A DNA stretch of 64,000 bases from Yeosuana marina (GTDB taxonomy: Bacteria; Bacteroidota; Bacteroidia; Flavobacteriales; Flavobacteriaceae): NCBI RefSeq assembly GCF_011762485.1, contig NZ_JAAKGI010000008.1, positions 124,001 to 188,000 on the forward strand, written 5' to 3'. A program made the translations under genes and the position numbers. The notes under the pieces are model-generated. The model searched no databases. It was not told the DNA's origin and saw nothing but the letters and a program-made list of their open reading frames with translations. Below are positions 8,285-17,189 of this stretch, one piece after another. Every line of letters starts with the position of its first letter. The first letter of the stretch is position 1.

Positions 8285-9460
8285 TTATTCTCTTCTATAC
8301 TTGCTAGTTTCTTCAAATACATGTTGAAGAATGGCAGCATCCTCTTCTGAAAAATCCATCTCACGCCTTGACATTACCTCTTTAGCTACTTCAAATGCTT
8401 TTTTAGGTAAATACGTTGTGTATCCTCCATGTCCGCCCCAAGTAAAACTTGGTATGAAATTCCTAGGAAAACCACTACCAAAAATATTAGCATTTACACC
8501 AACAACAGTTCCAGTGTTAAGCATGGTATTGATCGCACATTTACTATGGTCTCCCATGATGAGTCCACAAAATTGTAAGCCTGTTTTTTTAAAACTTTCG
8601 GTGCCATAATCCCATAAACGAACCTCGGAGTAATCGTTTTTAAGGTTTGAATTATTTGAATCTGCTCCAATATTACACCATTCACCTAAAACAGCATTTC
8701 CTAAAAATCCGTCATGTCCCTTATTAGAATACGCAAACAACACTGCATTATTAATTTCACCTCCAACTTTACTGTAAGGACCAACAGTTGTAGGTCCGTA
8801 AATTTTAGCTCCCATTTTTATAATGCCTCCTTCACATAACGCTAACGGACCACGAATAAGAGTTCCTTCCATAATTAACGCATCTTTACCAATATAAATA
8901 GGTCCTTTTGATGCATTGAGCGTTGCAAACTCTAACGTTGCTCCTTCTTCAATAAAAATATTTTCTGGGGCAATGACATTATTGCTTGATGGAATTGGTT
9001 TAGAACTTCTATCCTTAGTGATTAAATTAAAATCATCTTGAATTGCATCACCGTTTTTTGAAAAAATATCCCAAGTATGCTCAATTCGTAAAATATCCTC
9101 ATTAAATTCTAAAGCTTCATAGGTTTTAAAATCTATATCATCTTGCGTATCAGTGGTAAAAAAAGCAATAATATCTTCATCTTTAAAAATAGCTTGGTTT
9201 TTTTCGAGATTTTTAATCATTTCAACCAATTCCAAATTAGGAAGATACGATGCATTAATCATGATATTTTCTTCCATTTCAACCATAGGATATTTATCAG
9301 ATAAATAATCCTCCGTTACCGTTGTGGTAGTAGAATCTAAAAAAGTTTCCCATTTCTCTCTTATGGTTAAAATACCAACTCTAATATCTGCAACAGGTCT
9401 TGTAAAGGTAAGTGGTAACAAGTTGTTACGAAAAGGACCATCAAATAGAATATAGTTCAT
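8285..9460 (-). CDS. GlmU-family putative sugar-nucleotide pyrophosphorylase
   Basis: 391 residues. The N-terminal part (MNYILFDGPFRNNLLPLTFTRPVADIR) is the GlmU-like nucleotidyltransferase fold typical of Bacteroidota. The C-terminal half from about residue 165 is a left-handed beta-helix with hexapeptide-like repeats (IFIEEGATLEFATLNASKGPIYIG and so on), as in the acetyltransferase half of GlmU. The canonical GxGTRM nucleotide loop is not apparent, so the activity is not certain. It leads a three-gene operon with the PD40 and membrane genes and is divergent in function from purine and tRNA genes nearby. Confidence 0.8.
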   Translation of the reverse strand: MNYILFDGPFRNNLLPLTFTRPVADIRVGILTIREKWETFLDSTTTTVTEDYLSDKYPMVEMEENIMINASYLPNLELVEMIKNLEKNQAIFKDEDIIAFFTTDTQDDIDFKTYEALEFNEDILRIEHTWDIFSKNGDAIQDDFNLITKDRSSKPIPSSNNVIAPENIFIEEGATLEFATLNASKGPIYIGKDALIMEGTLIRGPLALCEGGIIKMGAKIYGPTTVGPYSKVGGEINNAVLFAYSNKGHDGFLGNAVLGEWCNIGADSNNSNLKNDYSEVRLWDYGTESFKKTGLQFCGLIMGDHSKCAINTMLNTGTVVGVNANIFGSGFPRNFIPSFTWGGHGGYTTYLPKKAFEVAKEVMSRREMDFSEEDAAILQHVFEETSKYRRE

Positions 9461-9557
9461 GAGGCTTATAAGTTAGACGTTAAAGTTAAAAAGTTTTATT
9501 CTATTGACTTCAAACCATTCGTTATTCTGTATCAAAAGTAGGTTAATTGTACAAAAT

Positions 9558-9588
9558 AAAAAAGCCTTTCAAATGTTGAAAGGCTTTT
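9558..9588 (-). terminator. Terminator of rpmE2
   Basis: A perfect hairpin, AAAGCCTTTCAA / TTGAAAGGCTTT with a 3-base loop, is followed on the minus strand by a U-rich run. It lies 23 bp beyond the L31 stop codon. Confidence 0.85.
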
Positions 9589-9610
9589 AAAACTATGATT
9601 ATTACTAAAT

Positions 9611-9862
9611 TTACTTTTTAAACTTAGCATATTTATTTTTAAACTTATCGATACGACCAGCAGTATCTACTAGTTTAGATTTACCAGTGTAATATGGATG
9701 AGATGTTCTTGAAATCTCCATTTTAATTAGTGGATATTCAACACCATCAACTTCAATCGTTTCATTTGTGTTGGCAGTAGATTTAGTTAAAAACACATCA
9801 TCGTTAGACATATCTTTAAATGCTACTACTCTATAATTTTCTGGATGTATACCTTTTCTCAT
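9611..9862 (-). CDS. rpmE2: 50S ribosomal protein L31, type B
   Basis: 83 residues beginning [20 protein letters not shown], with the [24 protein letters not shown] core. It lacks the zinc-binding CxxC motif of type A L31 and has the longer insert of the zinc-independent type B form. Ribosomal large subunit protein. It has its own promoter and terminator, so it is monocistronic. Confidence 0.95.
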   Translation of the reverse strand: MRKGIHPENYRVVAFKDMSNDDVFLTKSTANTNETIEVDGVEYPLIKMEISRTSHPYYTGKSKLVDTAGRIDKFKNKYAKFKK

Positions 9863-9898
9863 CGCTAAATACTTTTATTCGTTTCAATTTTGGAAGTG

Positions 9899-9927
9899 CA
9901 AATTTAAGTTTTTTTTATAAATGAACA
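9899..9927 (-). promoter_or_regulatory. Promoter of rpmE2
   Basis: The minus strand carries TAAATTTG (9899-9906) with a TTG 18 bp upstream (9925-9927), matching the phylum promoter pattern. The start codon is about 37 nt downstream. Confidence 0.65.
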
Positions 9928-9973
9928 ACACTTTTTTGTAATTTTTATTTTACCTCTTTATGTAACGTTTTGT

Positions 9974-9981
9974 TATCTTTG
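9974..9981 (+). promoter_or_regulatory. -7 element of the DUF4199 gene
   Basis: TATCTTTG matches TAnnTTTG and lies 41 nt before the ATG at 10022. A convincing -33 TTTG is not seen. Confidence 0.45.
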
Positions 9982-10021
9982 TTTACTAACTAATTAACTA
10001 ATATTTTAAACCAATAACATC

Positions 10022-10540
10022 ATGGAATCAGAAAAAATTTCAGCTGGTAAATTTTCCAGAAATTATGGACTTATTTTAGGGCTTATTTTAATTGTTTTAA
10101 CAGTTTTAATGTATGTAACAGGCATGCAGTTAGAAGGTACTCAATGGCCTATGTATATCTATTACGCCATATTCCCCTTAACTATTTTTTATGCCATTAA
10201 TCAATATAAAAAAACGCAAGGCAATTTGTTATCGCTAAGTGATGCCATTAAAATAGGGTTAGCCACGGCTGTTATTAGTGCATTAGTATTTACTGTTTAC
10301 AATTTACTATTTAATTATGTAATCGATCCAGAATTTACACAACAAGTTATGAAAGCTGAAATGGATAGACAATTGGAAAGTGGCGCTTTAACAGAAGAAA
10401 TGATTGAGAAATCTGCCTCTGTTCGAGAAGTATTAACGAATCCATTTGTTGGATCAGCTATATTTATCGCCTTTAGTGCTATTTTTGGTTTAATCTACTC
10501 ACTAATTGGTGGATTAATAATGAAACGCGAACAACAATAA
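10022..10540 (+). CDS. DUF4199 integral membrane protein
   Basis: 172 residues with four transmembrane helices (about residues 14-33, 41-60, 75-97 and 140-163) and a charged loop rich in Glu between helices 3 and 4. Matches the DUF4199 family, which is largely confined to Bacteroidota and has no known function. It sits 52 bp upstream of a GT2 glycosyltransferase, a common pairing in flavobacteria that suggests a role in envelope lipid or glycan handling (inference). Confidence 0.75.
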   Translation: MESEKISAGKFSRNYGLILGLILIVLTVLMYVTGMQLEGTQWPMYIYYAIFPLTIFYAINQYKKTQGNLLSLSDAIKIGLATAVISALVFTVYNLLFNYVIDPEFTQQVMKAEMDRQLESGALTEEMIEKSASVREVLTNPFVGSAIFIAFSAIFGLIYSLIGGLIMKREQQ

Positions 10541-10592
10541 AAGCTTATTTTTTTTCAGTATTTTTGAAACTTCAATTATTGAGAAAAACTAA

Positions 10593-11543
10593 ATGAACAT
10601 ATCTGTAGTCATACCACTACTTAACGAACAAGAATCATTAACAGAATTACATGATTGGATTGCTAAAGTTATGCAATCCAATCATTTTTCTTATGAGATT
10701 ATTTTTATTGATGATGGCAGTACGGATAAATCATGGGAGGTCATCACAACATTATCCTCCAAAGACAACCAAATAAAAGGGATTCGCTTTCTTAAAAATT
10801 TCGGAAAATCACAAGCTCTTCATGCTGGCTTTGAAAAAGCGCAAGGAGATGTTGTTATTACTATGGATGCGGATTTACAAGACAATCCAGAGGAAATTCC
10901 AGAACTTTACAATATGATTATAAATGACGGACTTGATTTGGTTTCTGGCTGGAAAAAGAAACGGTATGATTCTATATTGTCAAAAAACTTACCTTCTAAA
11001 TTATTTAACTGGGCTGCTAGAAAAACATCTGGTGTTAAACTACACGACTTTAATTGTGGGCTTAAAGCCTATCGATTAGAGGTTGTTAAAAACATAGATG
11101 TTAATGGTGAAATGCATCGTTATATTCCTGTGTTGTCAAAAAATGCAGGTTTTAATAAAATAAGTGAAAAAGTGGTTAAACACCAAGCCAGAAAATATGG
11201 CGAGACCAAATTTGGCATGGACCGTTTTATAAATGGATTTTTAGACCTCATAACTATTTGGTTTTTATCACGCTTTGGCAAACGTCCAATGCATTTATTT
11301 GGCACTTGGGGAGTTATTATGTTTGCTATAGGTTTTGGATTTGCTTTATATTTAGGTATTGATAAACTTTTTTTGCATCCAAACGGACGCTTAATAACAC
11401 AACGGCCTCAATTTTATATTGCTTTATCTACCATGATTATAGGCACACAGTTTTTCGTTGCTGGATTTTTAGGAGAAATTATTTTACGATCTAAATCAGA
11501 CAGAAAACGATACTCAGTAAAAACAGAATTAAATTTTAATTAA
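10593..11543 (+). CDS. GT2 glycosyltransferase, polyprenyl-phosphate type (GtrB/DPM-like)
   Basis: 316 residues. The N-terminal GT-A domain starts VVIPLLNEQESL, with IIFIDDGSTDKSW for nucleotide binding and MDADLQDNPEEIP as the DxD metal site. Two C-terminal helices (about residues 231-255 and 268-295) anchor it in the inner membrane. Enzymes of this form transfer a sugar from a nucleotide donor to undecaprenyl phosphate. The acceptor and sugar are not deducible. It follows DUF4199 and precedes a phosphosugar mutase. Confidence 0.85.
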   Translation: MNISVVIPLLNEQESLTELHDWIAKVMQSNHFSYEIIFIDDGSTDKSWEVITTLSSKDNQIKGIRFLKNFGKSQALHAGFEKAQGDVVITMDADLQDNPEEIPELYNMIINDGLDLVSGWKKKRYDSILSKNLPSKLFNWAARKTSGVKLHDFNCGLKAYRLEVVKNIDVNGEMHRYIPVLSKNAGFNKISEKVVKHQARKYGETKFGMDRFINGFLDLITIWFLSRFGKRPMHLFGTWGVIMFAIGFGFALYLGIDKLFLHPNGRLITQRPQFYIALSTMIIGTQFFVAGFLGEIILRSKSDRKRYSVKTELNFN

Positions 11544-11644
11544 TCTTTCAAAATGGTTACATTTAATTTCAATTAAGCAAGTAGCTTATTAAAATTATTT
11601 CTTCCATTTGTTTATTTTTATAGACAATTTATATAAAATATATT

Positions 11645-13375
11645 ATGACACATATTGAACCGGAACTTTTAGAACGTGTTAATGCTTGGTTAACTCCTGC
11701 TTTTGACAAAGAAACTCAAGACCAAATAAAAGAAACCATTGCTTTAAATCCTGAAGGTTTAAAGGAAAGTTTTTATAAAGACTTAGAATTTGGAACTGGA
11801 GGAATGCGGGGTGTTATGGGAATTGGTACCAATAGAATAAATAAATATACGTTGGGTAGAAGTACTCAGGGTTTAAGTGAGTATATGCTTGAGTATTTCC
11901 CTGATGAAACACCAAAGGTGGCTATCGCATACGATTGTAGGCACAACAGTAAAACATTAGCCAAAGTTGTTGCCGATGTATTTTCAGCAAACGGAATTGA
12001 AGTCTTTTTGTTTGAAGATTTGCGTCCTACACCAGAGCTTTCATTTGCCTTAAAATATTTAAACTGCCATTGTGGTATTGTATTAACAGCATCACACAAC
12101 CCGCCAGAATATAATGGATATAAAGTTTATTGGCAAGATGGTGGTCAGTTAGTTCCGCCTCAAGACACAGAAATTGTAAATAAAATAAATGAAACGCCTT
12201 ATTCAAATATAAAATTTGACGCAAACGACTCCTTAATTCATTATATAGGAAAAGATGTTGATGATGTTTTTATTAATGCCTCCGTTGAAAAAGGAAGCTT
12301 TAACACTAATCAATCAGCAAAAGATAACTTAACTATTGTATTCACTTCCTTACACGGAACTTCAATTACTTTAGTTCCTGAAACACTGAAAAGAGCTGGT
12401 TACAAAAACGTTCATATTGTTAAAGAACAAGAAGTACCTAATGGTGATTTTCCAACGGTTGCTTCTCCAAACCCAGAGGAACCTGCAGCTTTAAAAATGG
12501 CTTTAGAATTAGCAGACAAAGTAAATGCTGATATTGTTATTGGTACCGATCCTGATTGTGATAGATTGGGGGTTGCTGTTCGTAATTCTGAAAACAAATT
12601 GCAATTGCTTAATGGTAATCAAACCATGCTTATGATGACTGACTTTTTACTTAAGCAATGGCAACATGAAGGTAAAATAACTGGAAATGAATTTATAGCC
12701 TCTACTATTGTTTCTACACCAATGATGTCTGTTCTTGGTGATGCCTATAACGTTGAAAGTAAAATTGTTTTAACCGGGTTTAAATGGATTGCCAAACTAA
12801 TACACGATTTTAAAAATCTAGATTTTATTGGTGGTGGCGAAGAAAGTTTCGGCTTTATGGTAGGTGATTTTGTTAGAGATAAAGATGCCGTTACCTCAAC
12901 CTTATTGGCTTGCGAAGTGGCTGCTCAAGCTAAAGCTAAAGGCAGTTCGTTTTTTGAGGAACTTATAAAACTTTATGTAACTCATGGATTTTATAAAGAA
13001 CGCTTAATATCACTTACTAAAAAGGGTATTGAAGGTGCTGAAGAAATAAAACAAATGATGGTTGATGCAAGAGAAAATCCTCTAACTGTAGTTAATGGTT
13101 CTAAAGTTGTTAAAGTTGAAGACTACCAACTATCAATAACTAAAAACATGATTACGGGCAAAGAAGAAACTATTGACATTCCAAAATCAAACGTACTTAT
13201 TTATTATACTGAAGATGGAAGTAAAGTAGCTTTAAGACCAAGCGGAACAGAGCCTAAGATAAAATTCTATATCAGTGTCAATACTAAATTAGACAATGTG
13301 TCAGCGTTCAAAACAACGGAACAAAAATTGGAACAAAAAATTGATGCTATTGTTCAAGATATGAAACTGGCATAA
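11645..13375 (+). CDS. Phosphosugar mutase (phosphoglucomutase/phosphomannomutase, PgcA-like)
   Basis: 576 residues, the length of the alpha-D-phosphohexomutase PgcA branch. Domain 1 carries the phosphoserine loop [16 protein letters not shown] (Ser150). Domain 2 has the Mg loop [11 protein letters not shown], domain 3 the sugar-binding GGGEESFGF, and domain 4 the phosphate-binding [12 protein letters not shown]. Interconverts hexose 1- and 6-phosphates to feed nucleotide-sugar or glycogen pathways. It could also supply glucose-1-P for UDP-glucose, the donor of the SPS-like enzyme at 48 kb. Confidence 0.9.
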   Translation: MTHIEPELLERVNAWLTPAFDKETQDQIKETIALNPEGLKESFYKDLEFGTGGMRGVMGIGTNRINKYTLGRSTQGLSEYMLEYFPDETPKVAIAYDCRHNSKTLAKVVADVFSANGIEVFLFEDLRPTPELSFALKYLNCHCGIVLTASHNPPEYNGYKVYWQDGGQLVPPQDTEIVNKINETPYSNIKFDANDSLIHYIGKDVDDVFINASVEKGSFNTNQSAKDNLTIVFTSLHGTSITLVPETLKRAGYKNVHIVKEQEVPNGDFPTVASPNPEEPAALKMALELADKVNADIVIGTDPDCDRLGVAVRNSENKLQLLNGNQTMLMMTDFLLKQWQHEGKITGNEFIASTIVSTPMMSVLGDAYNVESKIVLTGFKWIAKLIHDFKNLDFIGGGEESFGFMVGDFVRDKDAVTSTLLACEVAAQAKAKGSSFFEELIKLYVTHGFYKERLISLTKKGIEGAEEIKQMMVDARENPLTVVNGSKVVKVEDYQLSITKNMITGKEETIDIPKSNVLIYYTEDGSKVALRPSGTEPKIKFYISVNTKLDNVSAFKTTEQKLEQKIDAIVQDMKLA

Positions 13376-13393
13376 AAATAAATTCTAATTTAA

Positions 13394-13440
13394 ATATGCT
13401 CTAAACGAATTACCTATAGTCGTTTTCGTTTAGAGCATAT
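13394..13440. repeat. 15-bp perfect inverted repeat between mutase and ABC genes
   Basis: Arms ATATGCTCTAAACGA (13394-13408) and TCGTTTAGAGCATAT (13426-13440) around a 17-nt loop. The stem is strong but no U-run follows on the plus strand, so it is not a standard terminator. It ends 21 bp before the ABC exporter start and may be a processing, attenuation or operator element. Confidence 0.6.
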
Positions 13441-13461
13441 TAATAAAAATAGCTATAGTAA

Positions 13462-15297
13462 ATGAATCAATTTATAAATGTTTTAAAATATGCGAAGCCT
13501 TATAAAAAATTTGCTTTAGGACACATTATTTCAAATGTGTTTTTTGCTTTATTTAGTACGCTTTCAATGATAGCATTAAAACCTATGCTAGACGTTATTT
13601 TTAAACAGAAAGAACAAACTCAACTTGTAAAACCCGTTTATAAAGGTTTGTCAAAATTAGGTGATTATGCTGAAAATTACTTGTCATTCCAAATGCATGA
13701 ATTTACAGGTGGAGACAAATCCAAAGCTCTTATTTTTGTTGTAGGGTTAATTATTATTGCTTTTTTATTAAAAAACTTGTTTGGTTACTTAGCCAATTAT
13801 TTCATGGTTTTTCTACGAAACGGTGTTGTCCGGGATTTAAGAAATGCTGTTTATAAAAAAACTGTAGAATTACCTCTTTCCTATTTTTCTGAGCAAAAGA
13901 AAGGTGATATTATGGCTCGTGTTACAAATGATGTTTCAACACTTCAATACTCAATGCTACCCGTTTTAGAGCTTATTATTAGGGAGCCTTTAACTATTAT
14001 ATTTACTATAATAGCTATGCTCTACTTAAGTCCTAGTCTTACCTTATTTGTTTTTATTTTTATTCCCATTACTGGTTTAATTATTTCTAGAATCGGCAAA
14101 AGCCTAAAAAGAAAATCAGATCGTGTTCAAACTGAACAAGGAACTATTTTAACAATTCTAGAAGAAACCTTAACAGGTTTAAGAATAATAAAAGGTTTTA
14201 ATGCAGAAGAAAAATTCAATGATAAATTTGAGGAATCTTCAACTCGTTTTTATGGTTATTCAAATAAATTAATGAATCGACAAAATTTGGCGTCTCCAGC
14301 TAGTGAAGTTACAGGTATTTTAGCAATAGCTGTTTTATTATGGTATGGAGGTCAATTAGTTTTAAAAGAAGGAACCTCTGGTGGTTTAGATGGAAGTTCT
14401 TTTTTAGTATATATGGGCTTAGCTTATTATATATTAACTCCTGCTAAAGCAATTTCAAGAGGGCTCTATAATATCAAACAAGGAAATGCAGCAGCAGAGA
14501 GAATACAAGAAATTATAGATACGCCAAACCCTTTAAAAGATAAAGACAATGCTATTGTTAAAACTGGATTTGATTCTAACATAGAATTTAAAAATATTTC
14601 ATTTAAATATGAAAAAGAGTTTGTTTTAAAAGATTTTTCTTTAACCATTCCTAAAGGAAAAACCGTTGCCCTTGTTGGACAATCAGGAAGTGGAAAATCT
14701 ACCATTGCAAATCTAATAACTCGATTTTATGACATTAATAAGGGTCAGATTTTAATTGATGGAACCGACATTAGAGACTTCACTACAAAATCTTTACGAA
14801 GTCAGTTAGGTATTGTTACACAAGATGCTATTTTGTTTAATGACAGCATCAAAAACAACCTTAAATTGGGTGATGAACACGCTACTGATGAAGATGTTAT
14901 AGATGCTTTAAAAGTGGCAAATGCATGGGAGTTTGTTAAAGACTTACCAGAAGGTATAGAAACCAATATAGGGGATTCTGGAAACAAACTTTCCGGTGGT
15001 CAAAAACAGCGATTAAGTATTGCGAGAGCAGTTCTTAAAGGCCCTCCTATTATGATATTAGACGAAGCTACTTCTGCCCTTGATACAGAAAGCGAGCGTC
15101 TTGTTCAAGTTGCTTTAGAAAATATGATGAAGAATAGAACCTCCATTGTTATCGCTCACAGACTTTCTACTATTCAAAATGCCGATGAAATTATTGTACT
15201 TCAAAAAGGATCAATAGCTGAAAAAGGTACTCACAATGAGCTTATTGCCAAAAATGGTATGTATAAAAAACTGGTGGACATGCAGAATTTAGGATGA
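13462..15297 (+). CDS. MsbA-like ABC exporter (fused permease-ATPase)
   Basis: 611 residues. A six-helix type I export domain fills residues 15-330; it has an unusually long loop after helix 1 (about residues 45-85). The ATPase domain carries Walker A GQSGSGKST (406-414), LSGGQ at 510-514, Walker B IMILDEATSALD and an H-loop IVIAHRLST. Works as a homodimer in the inner membrane. Lipid A-core flipping or drug export are both possible; the neighbouring envelope sugar genes slightly favour a lipid substrate. Confidence 0.87.
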   Translation: MNQFINVLKYAKPYKKFALGHIISNVFFALFSTLSMIALKPMLDVIFKQKEQTQLVKPVYKGLSKLGDYAENYLSFQMHEFTGGDKSKALIFVVGLIIIAFLLKNLFGYLANYFMVFLRNGVVRDLRNAVYKKTVELPLSYFSEQKKGDIMARVTNDVSTLQYSMLPVLELIIREPLTIIFTIIAMLYLSPSLTLFVFIFIPITGLIISRIGKSLKRKSDRVQTEQGTILTILEETLTGLRIIKGFNAEEKFNDKFEESSTRFYGYSNKLMNRQNLASPASEVTGILAIAVLLWYGGQLVLKEGTSGGLDGSSFLVYMGLAYYILTPAKAISRGLYNIKQGNAAAERIQEIIDTPNPLKDKDNAIVKTGFDSNIEFKNISFKYEKEFVLKDFSLTIPKGKTVALVGQSGSGKSTIANLITRFYDINKGQILIDGTDIRDFTTKSLRSQLGIVTQDAILFNDSIKNNLKLGDEHATDEDVIDALKVANAWEFVKDLPEGIETNIGDSGNKLSGGQKQRLSIARAVLKGPPIMILDEATSALDTESERLVQVALENMMKNRTSIVIAHRLSTIQNADEIIVLQKGSIAEKGTHNELIAKNGMYKKLVDMQNLG

Positions 15298-15606
15298 CTT
15301 TCCATTCACTAGAACATATAAAAATAAAAAAGGATAGAGATTTGGGCTTCTATCCTTTTTTTTGTTCATCGTAAGATTTGGGGCAAACAAAGAACATAAG
15401 TAGGTTTTAATACTGTAAAAGTATATTAAAAAAATCTATCCCACAAGAAAAAATGTATTTAATCGTTTTTATTTTACCTTTCGTCGATTATTTTAAATCT
15501 ATTTAATTGTTTATCAAATAATTATGTTTTTGTGTTTTTCATCAAAATTAAAAATAATATCAATTGGGTATTAAACTTTTAGTATCTTGAATAGTCTAAT
15601 AATTAA
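15298..15606. other. Gene-free region before the sigma factor
   Basis: 309 bp. The first third holds the ABC terminator; the rest is AT-rich. A possible promoter for the sigma gene is TTG at 15564-15566 and TATCTTG at 15583-15589, only 17 bp before the ATG and with one base fewer than the usual -7 form. No RNA gene is seen. Confidence 0.5.
15325..15364 (+). terminator. Terminator of the ABC exporter
   Basis: Hairpin AAAAAAGGATAG / CTATCCTTTTTTT followed by a T-run, 28 bp after the stop codon. Confidence 0.8.
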
Positions 15607-16158
15607 ATGGCGCTTGTGACTCCTGAATATCAATTAGTAGAACAACTTAAATCTAATAAAAATATTGATCTTGCCTTTAAAGAATTAGTCTCTCTTTATA
15701 AGGAGCGATTATACTGGCATATACGCAATATTGTTAAGACGCATGACGATGCAGATGACGTATTGCAAAATACCTTTATAAAGGTTTATAAAAACATTAA
15801 TTCATTTAAAGGAGAAAGCAAGTTGTTTTCATGGATGTACAGAATAGCAACTAACGAAGCTATTTCATTTTTAAATAAAAAAGCAAAGCATTTACAAGTT
15901 TCAAATGAAGATTTGCAACAAAGGGCTATAGAAAAATTAACAACTGATGTCTATTTTGAAGGAGATGCAATTCAATTAAAATTACAACAAGCCATTGCTA
16001 AATTGCCTCAAAAGCAACAATTGGTATTTAATATGAAATATTTTGAGAATTTAAAATTTAAGGATCTGTCAGATATTTTAGAGACAAGTGAAGGTGCTCT
16101 AAAAGCATCTTACCATATTGCAGTAAAAAAAATTGAACAGTATTTAACTAACAATTAA
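15607..16158 (+). CDS. ECF-type RNA polymerase sigma factor
   Basis: 183 residues. Sigma region 2 spans about residues 23-90 (RLYWHIRNIVKTHDDADDVLQ, then FIKVYKNINSFKG and LFSWMYRIATNEAISFL). Region 4 spans about 125-180, with the helix-turn-helix LKFKDLSDILETSEGALKAS. No other domains. It directs RNA polymerase to a dedicated promoter set. The following two genes (membrane protein, Spy-like protein) are 33 and 23 bp apart and form a regulatory operon, probably envelope-stress related (inference). Confidence 0.9.
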   Translation: MALVTPEYQLVEQLKSNKNIDLAFKELVSLYKERLYWHIRNIVKTHDDADDVLQNTFIKVYKNINSFKGESKLFSWMYRIATNEAISFLNKKAKHLQVSNEDLQQRAIEKLTTDVYFEGDAIQLKLQQAIAKLPQKQQLVFNMKYFENLKFKDLSDILETSEGALKASYHIAVKKIEQYLTNN

Positions 16159-16191
16159 ACTTTTACACAAAAAACTAGTCCTATATATACA

Positions 16192-16692
16192 ATGAAAACA
16201 AATAGTTTAAATAATATGAATAAAACAGGTTTTAAAGTCCCTAAAGATTACTTTGAGAACTTTGAAGACATGCTTTTAAGTGAATTAAAACTCAAAGAGA
16301 CTTCAAAAAATACTGGTTTTAAAGTTCCTGAAGACTATTTTAAGTCATTAGATTCCTATATAACTGAAGCTGTTAAAAAAGACAACAAACCTAAAGTAAT
16401 TAAATTATTCACATGGAAAAAAGCTGCTTACGCAACTGCTATTGCTGCAAGTTTAATACTTATGTTTAATGTGTTTTATACACAAAAAAACACTTTAACT
16501 TTAGATAATATTGAAACCGTCAGCATTGAAAACTATCTTTTAAATGAAGATTTTCAAACAACCGATATGGCATCACTGTTAACTAATGAAGATTTAGATG
16601 ATTTTGATTCTATTGAATTAAATTTCCAAGAAGAATCATTAGAAGATTATGTTTTTGAAAATTCAGAAATTGAAGATATAATTTCAAACTAA
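16192..16692 (+). CDS. Single-pass membrane protein, probable anti-sigma partner, with duplicated motif
   Basis: 166 residues. Two tandem copies of a motif fill the N-terminal 65 residues: KTGFKVPKDYFENFEDMLL and NTGFKVPEDYFKSLDSYI. One transmembrane helix (about 82-99) follows, then an acidic C-terminal tail rich in Asp and Glu (for example NEDLDDFDSIELN). The position right after an ECF sigma gene and the single-pass topology suggest an anti-sigma factor, but no zinc-finger or RskA-like signature is seen. Role inferred from context only. Confidence 0.6.
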   Translation: MKTNSLNNMNKTGFKVPKDYFENFEDMLLSELKLKETSKNTGFKVPEDYFKSLDSYITEAVKKDNKPKVIKLFTWKKAAYATAIAASLILMFNVFYTQKNTLTLDNIETVSIENYLLNEDFQTTDMASLLTNEDLDDFDSIELNFQEESLEDYVFENSEIEDIISN

Positions 16693-16715
16693 ATAAGTAA
16701 CTCAATACTAGAACT

Positions 16716-17156
16716 ATGAAAAAAATATTAACTATAATCTTTGTTTTAGGTTTTTATCTAGTTTCCTTTTCACAAGATAATAGAGATAAAATAAAAACCT
16801 TAAAAATTGCATTTATAACTGAAAAACTAAATTTAACAGAAAAGGAAGCACAAGCTTTTTGGCCCGTTTACAATAGTTTTGAAGAAGAATACATGAGGCT
16901 TAGACGTCAATCATATGAAAAAAGAAAAAATATTGATTTTCAAAATATAACTGATAAAGATGCTGAAGCTTTGCTGAATGAAATTCGTGTTATTGAAAAG
17001 AAAAAGTATACTTTAAAAGAGAATTACGTGAATGACTTACTAAAAGTAATTTCTCCCAAAAAAATAATTCTACTCAATAAAGTTGAAGATGATTTTAAAC
17101 ACAAAATATTTGAAGAGTTTAAAAATAGGCGAGGCATGAGGAATGCTAAAGATTAA
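16716..17156 (+). CDS. Periplasmic Spy/CpxP-like helical protein (sensor of ECF sigma system)
   Basis: 146 residues with a signal peptide (residues 1-19, ending LVSFSQ). The mature part is all-helical and very charged, with LTEKEAQAFWPVYNSFEEEYMRLR resembling the LTxxQ-type helices of Spy/CpxP and zinc-resistance sensors. It ends the sigma-factor operon. Likely a periplasmic stress sensor or chaperone feeding the membrane partner upstream (inference). Confidence 0.65.
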   Translation: MKKILTIIFVLGFYLVSFSQDNRDKIKTLKIAFITEKLNLTEKEAQAFWPVYNSFEEEYMRLRRQSYEKRKNIDFQNITDKDAEALLNEIRVIEKKKYTLKENYVNDLLKVISPKKIILLNKVEDDFKHKIFEEFKNRRGMRNAKD

Positions 17157-17189
17157 AAAAAACAGGAGCCAATGGCTCCTGTTTTTTTT
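17155..17189. terminator. Bidirectional terminator
   Basis: Perfect hairpin AACAGGAGCC / GGCTCCTGTT with a 3-nt loop, an A-run on the left and a T-run on the right. It serves the sigma operon and the convergent YCF48-like gene, whose stop codon overlaps the T-run. Confidence 0.9.
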
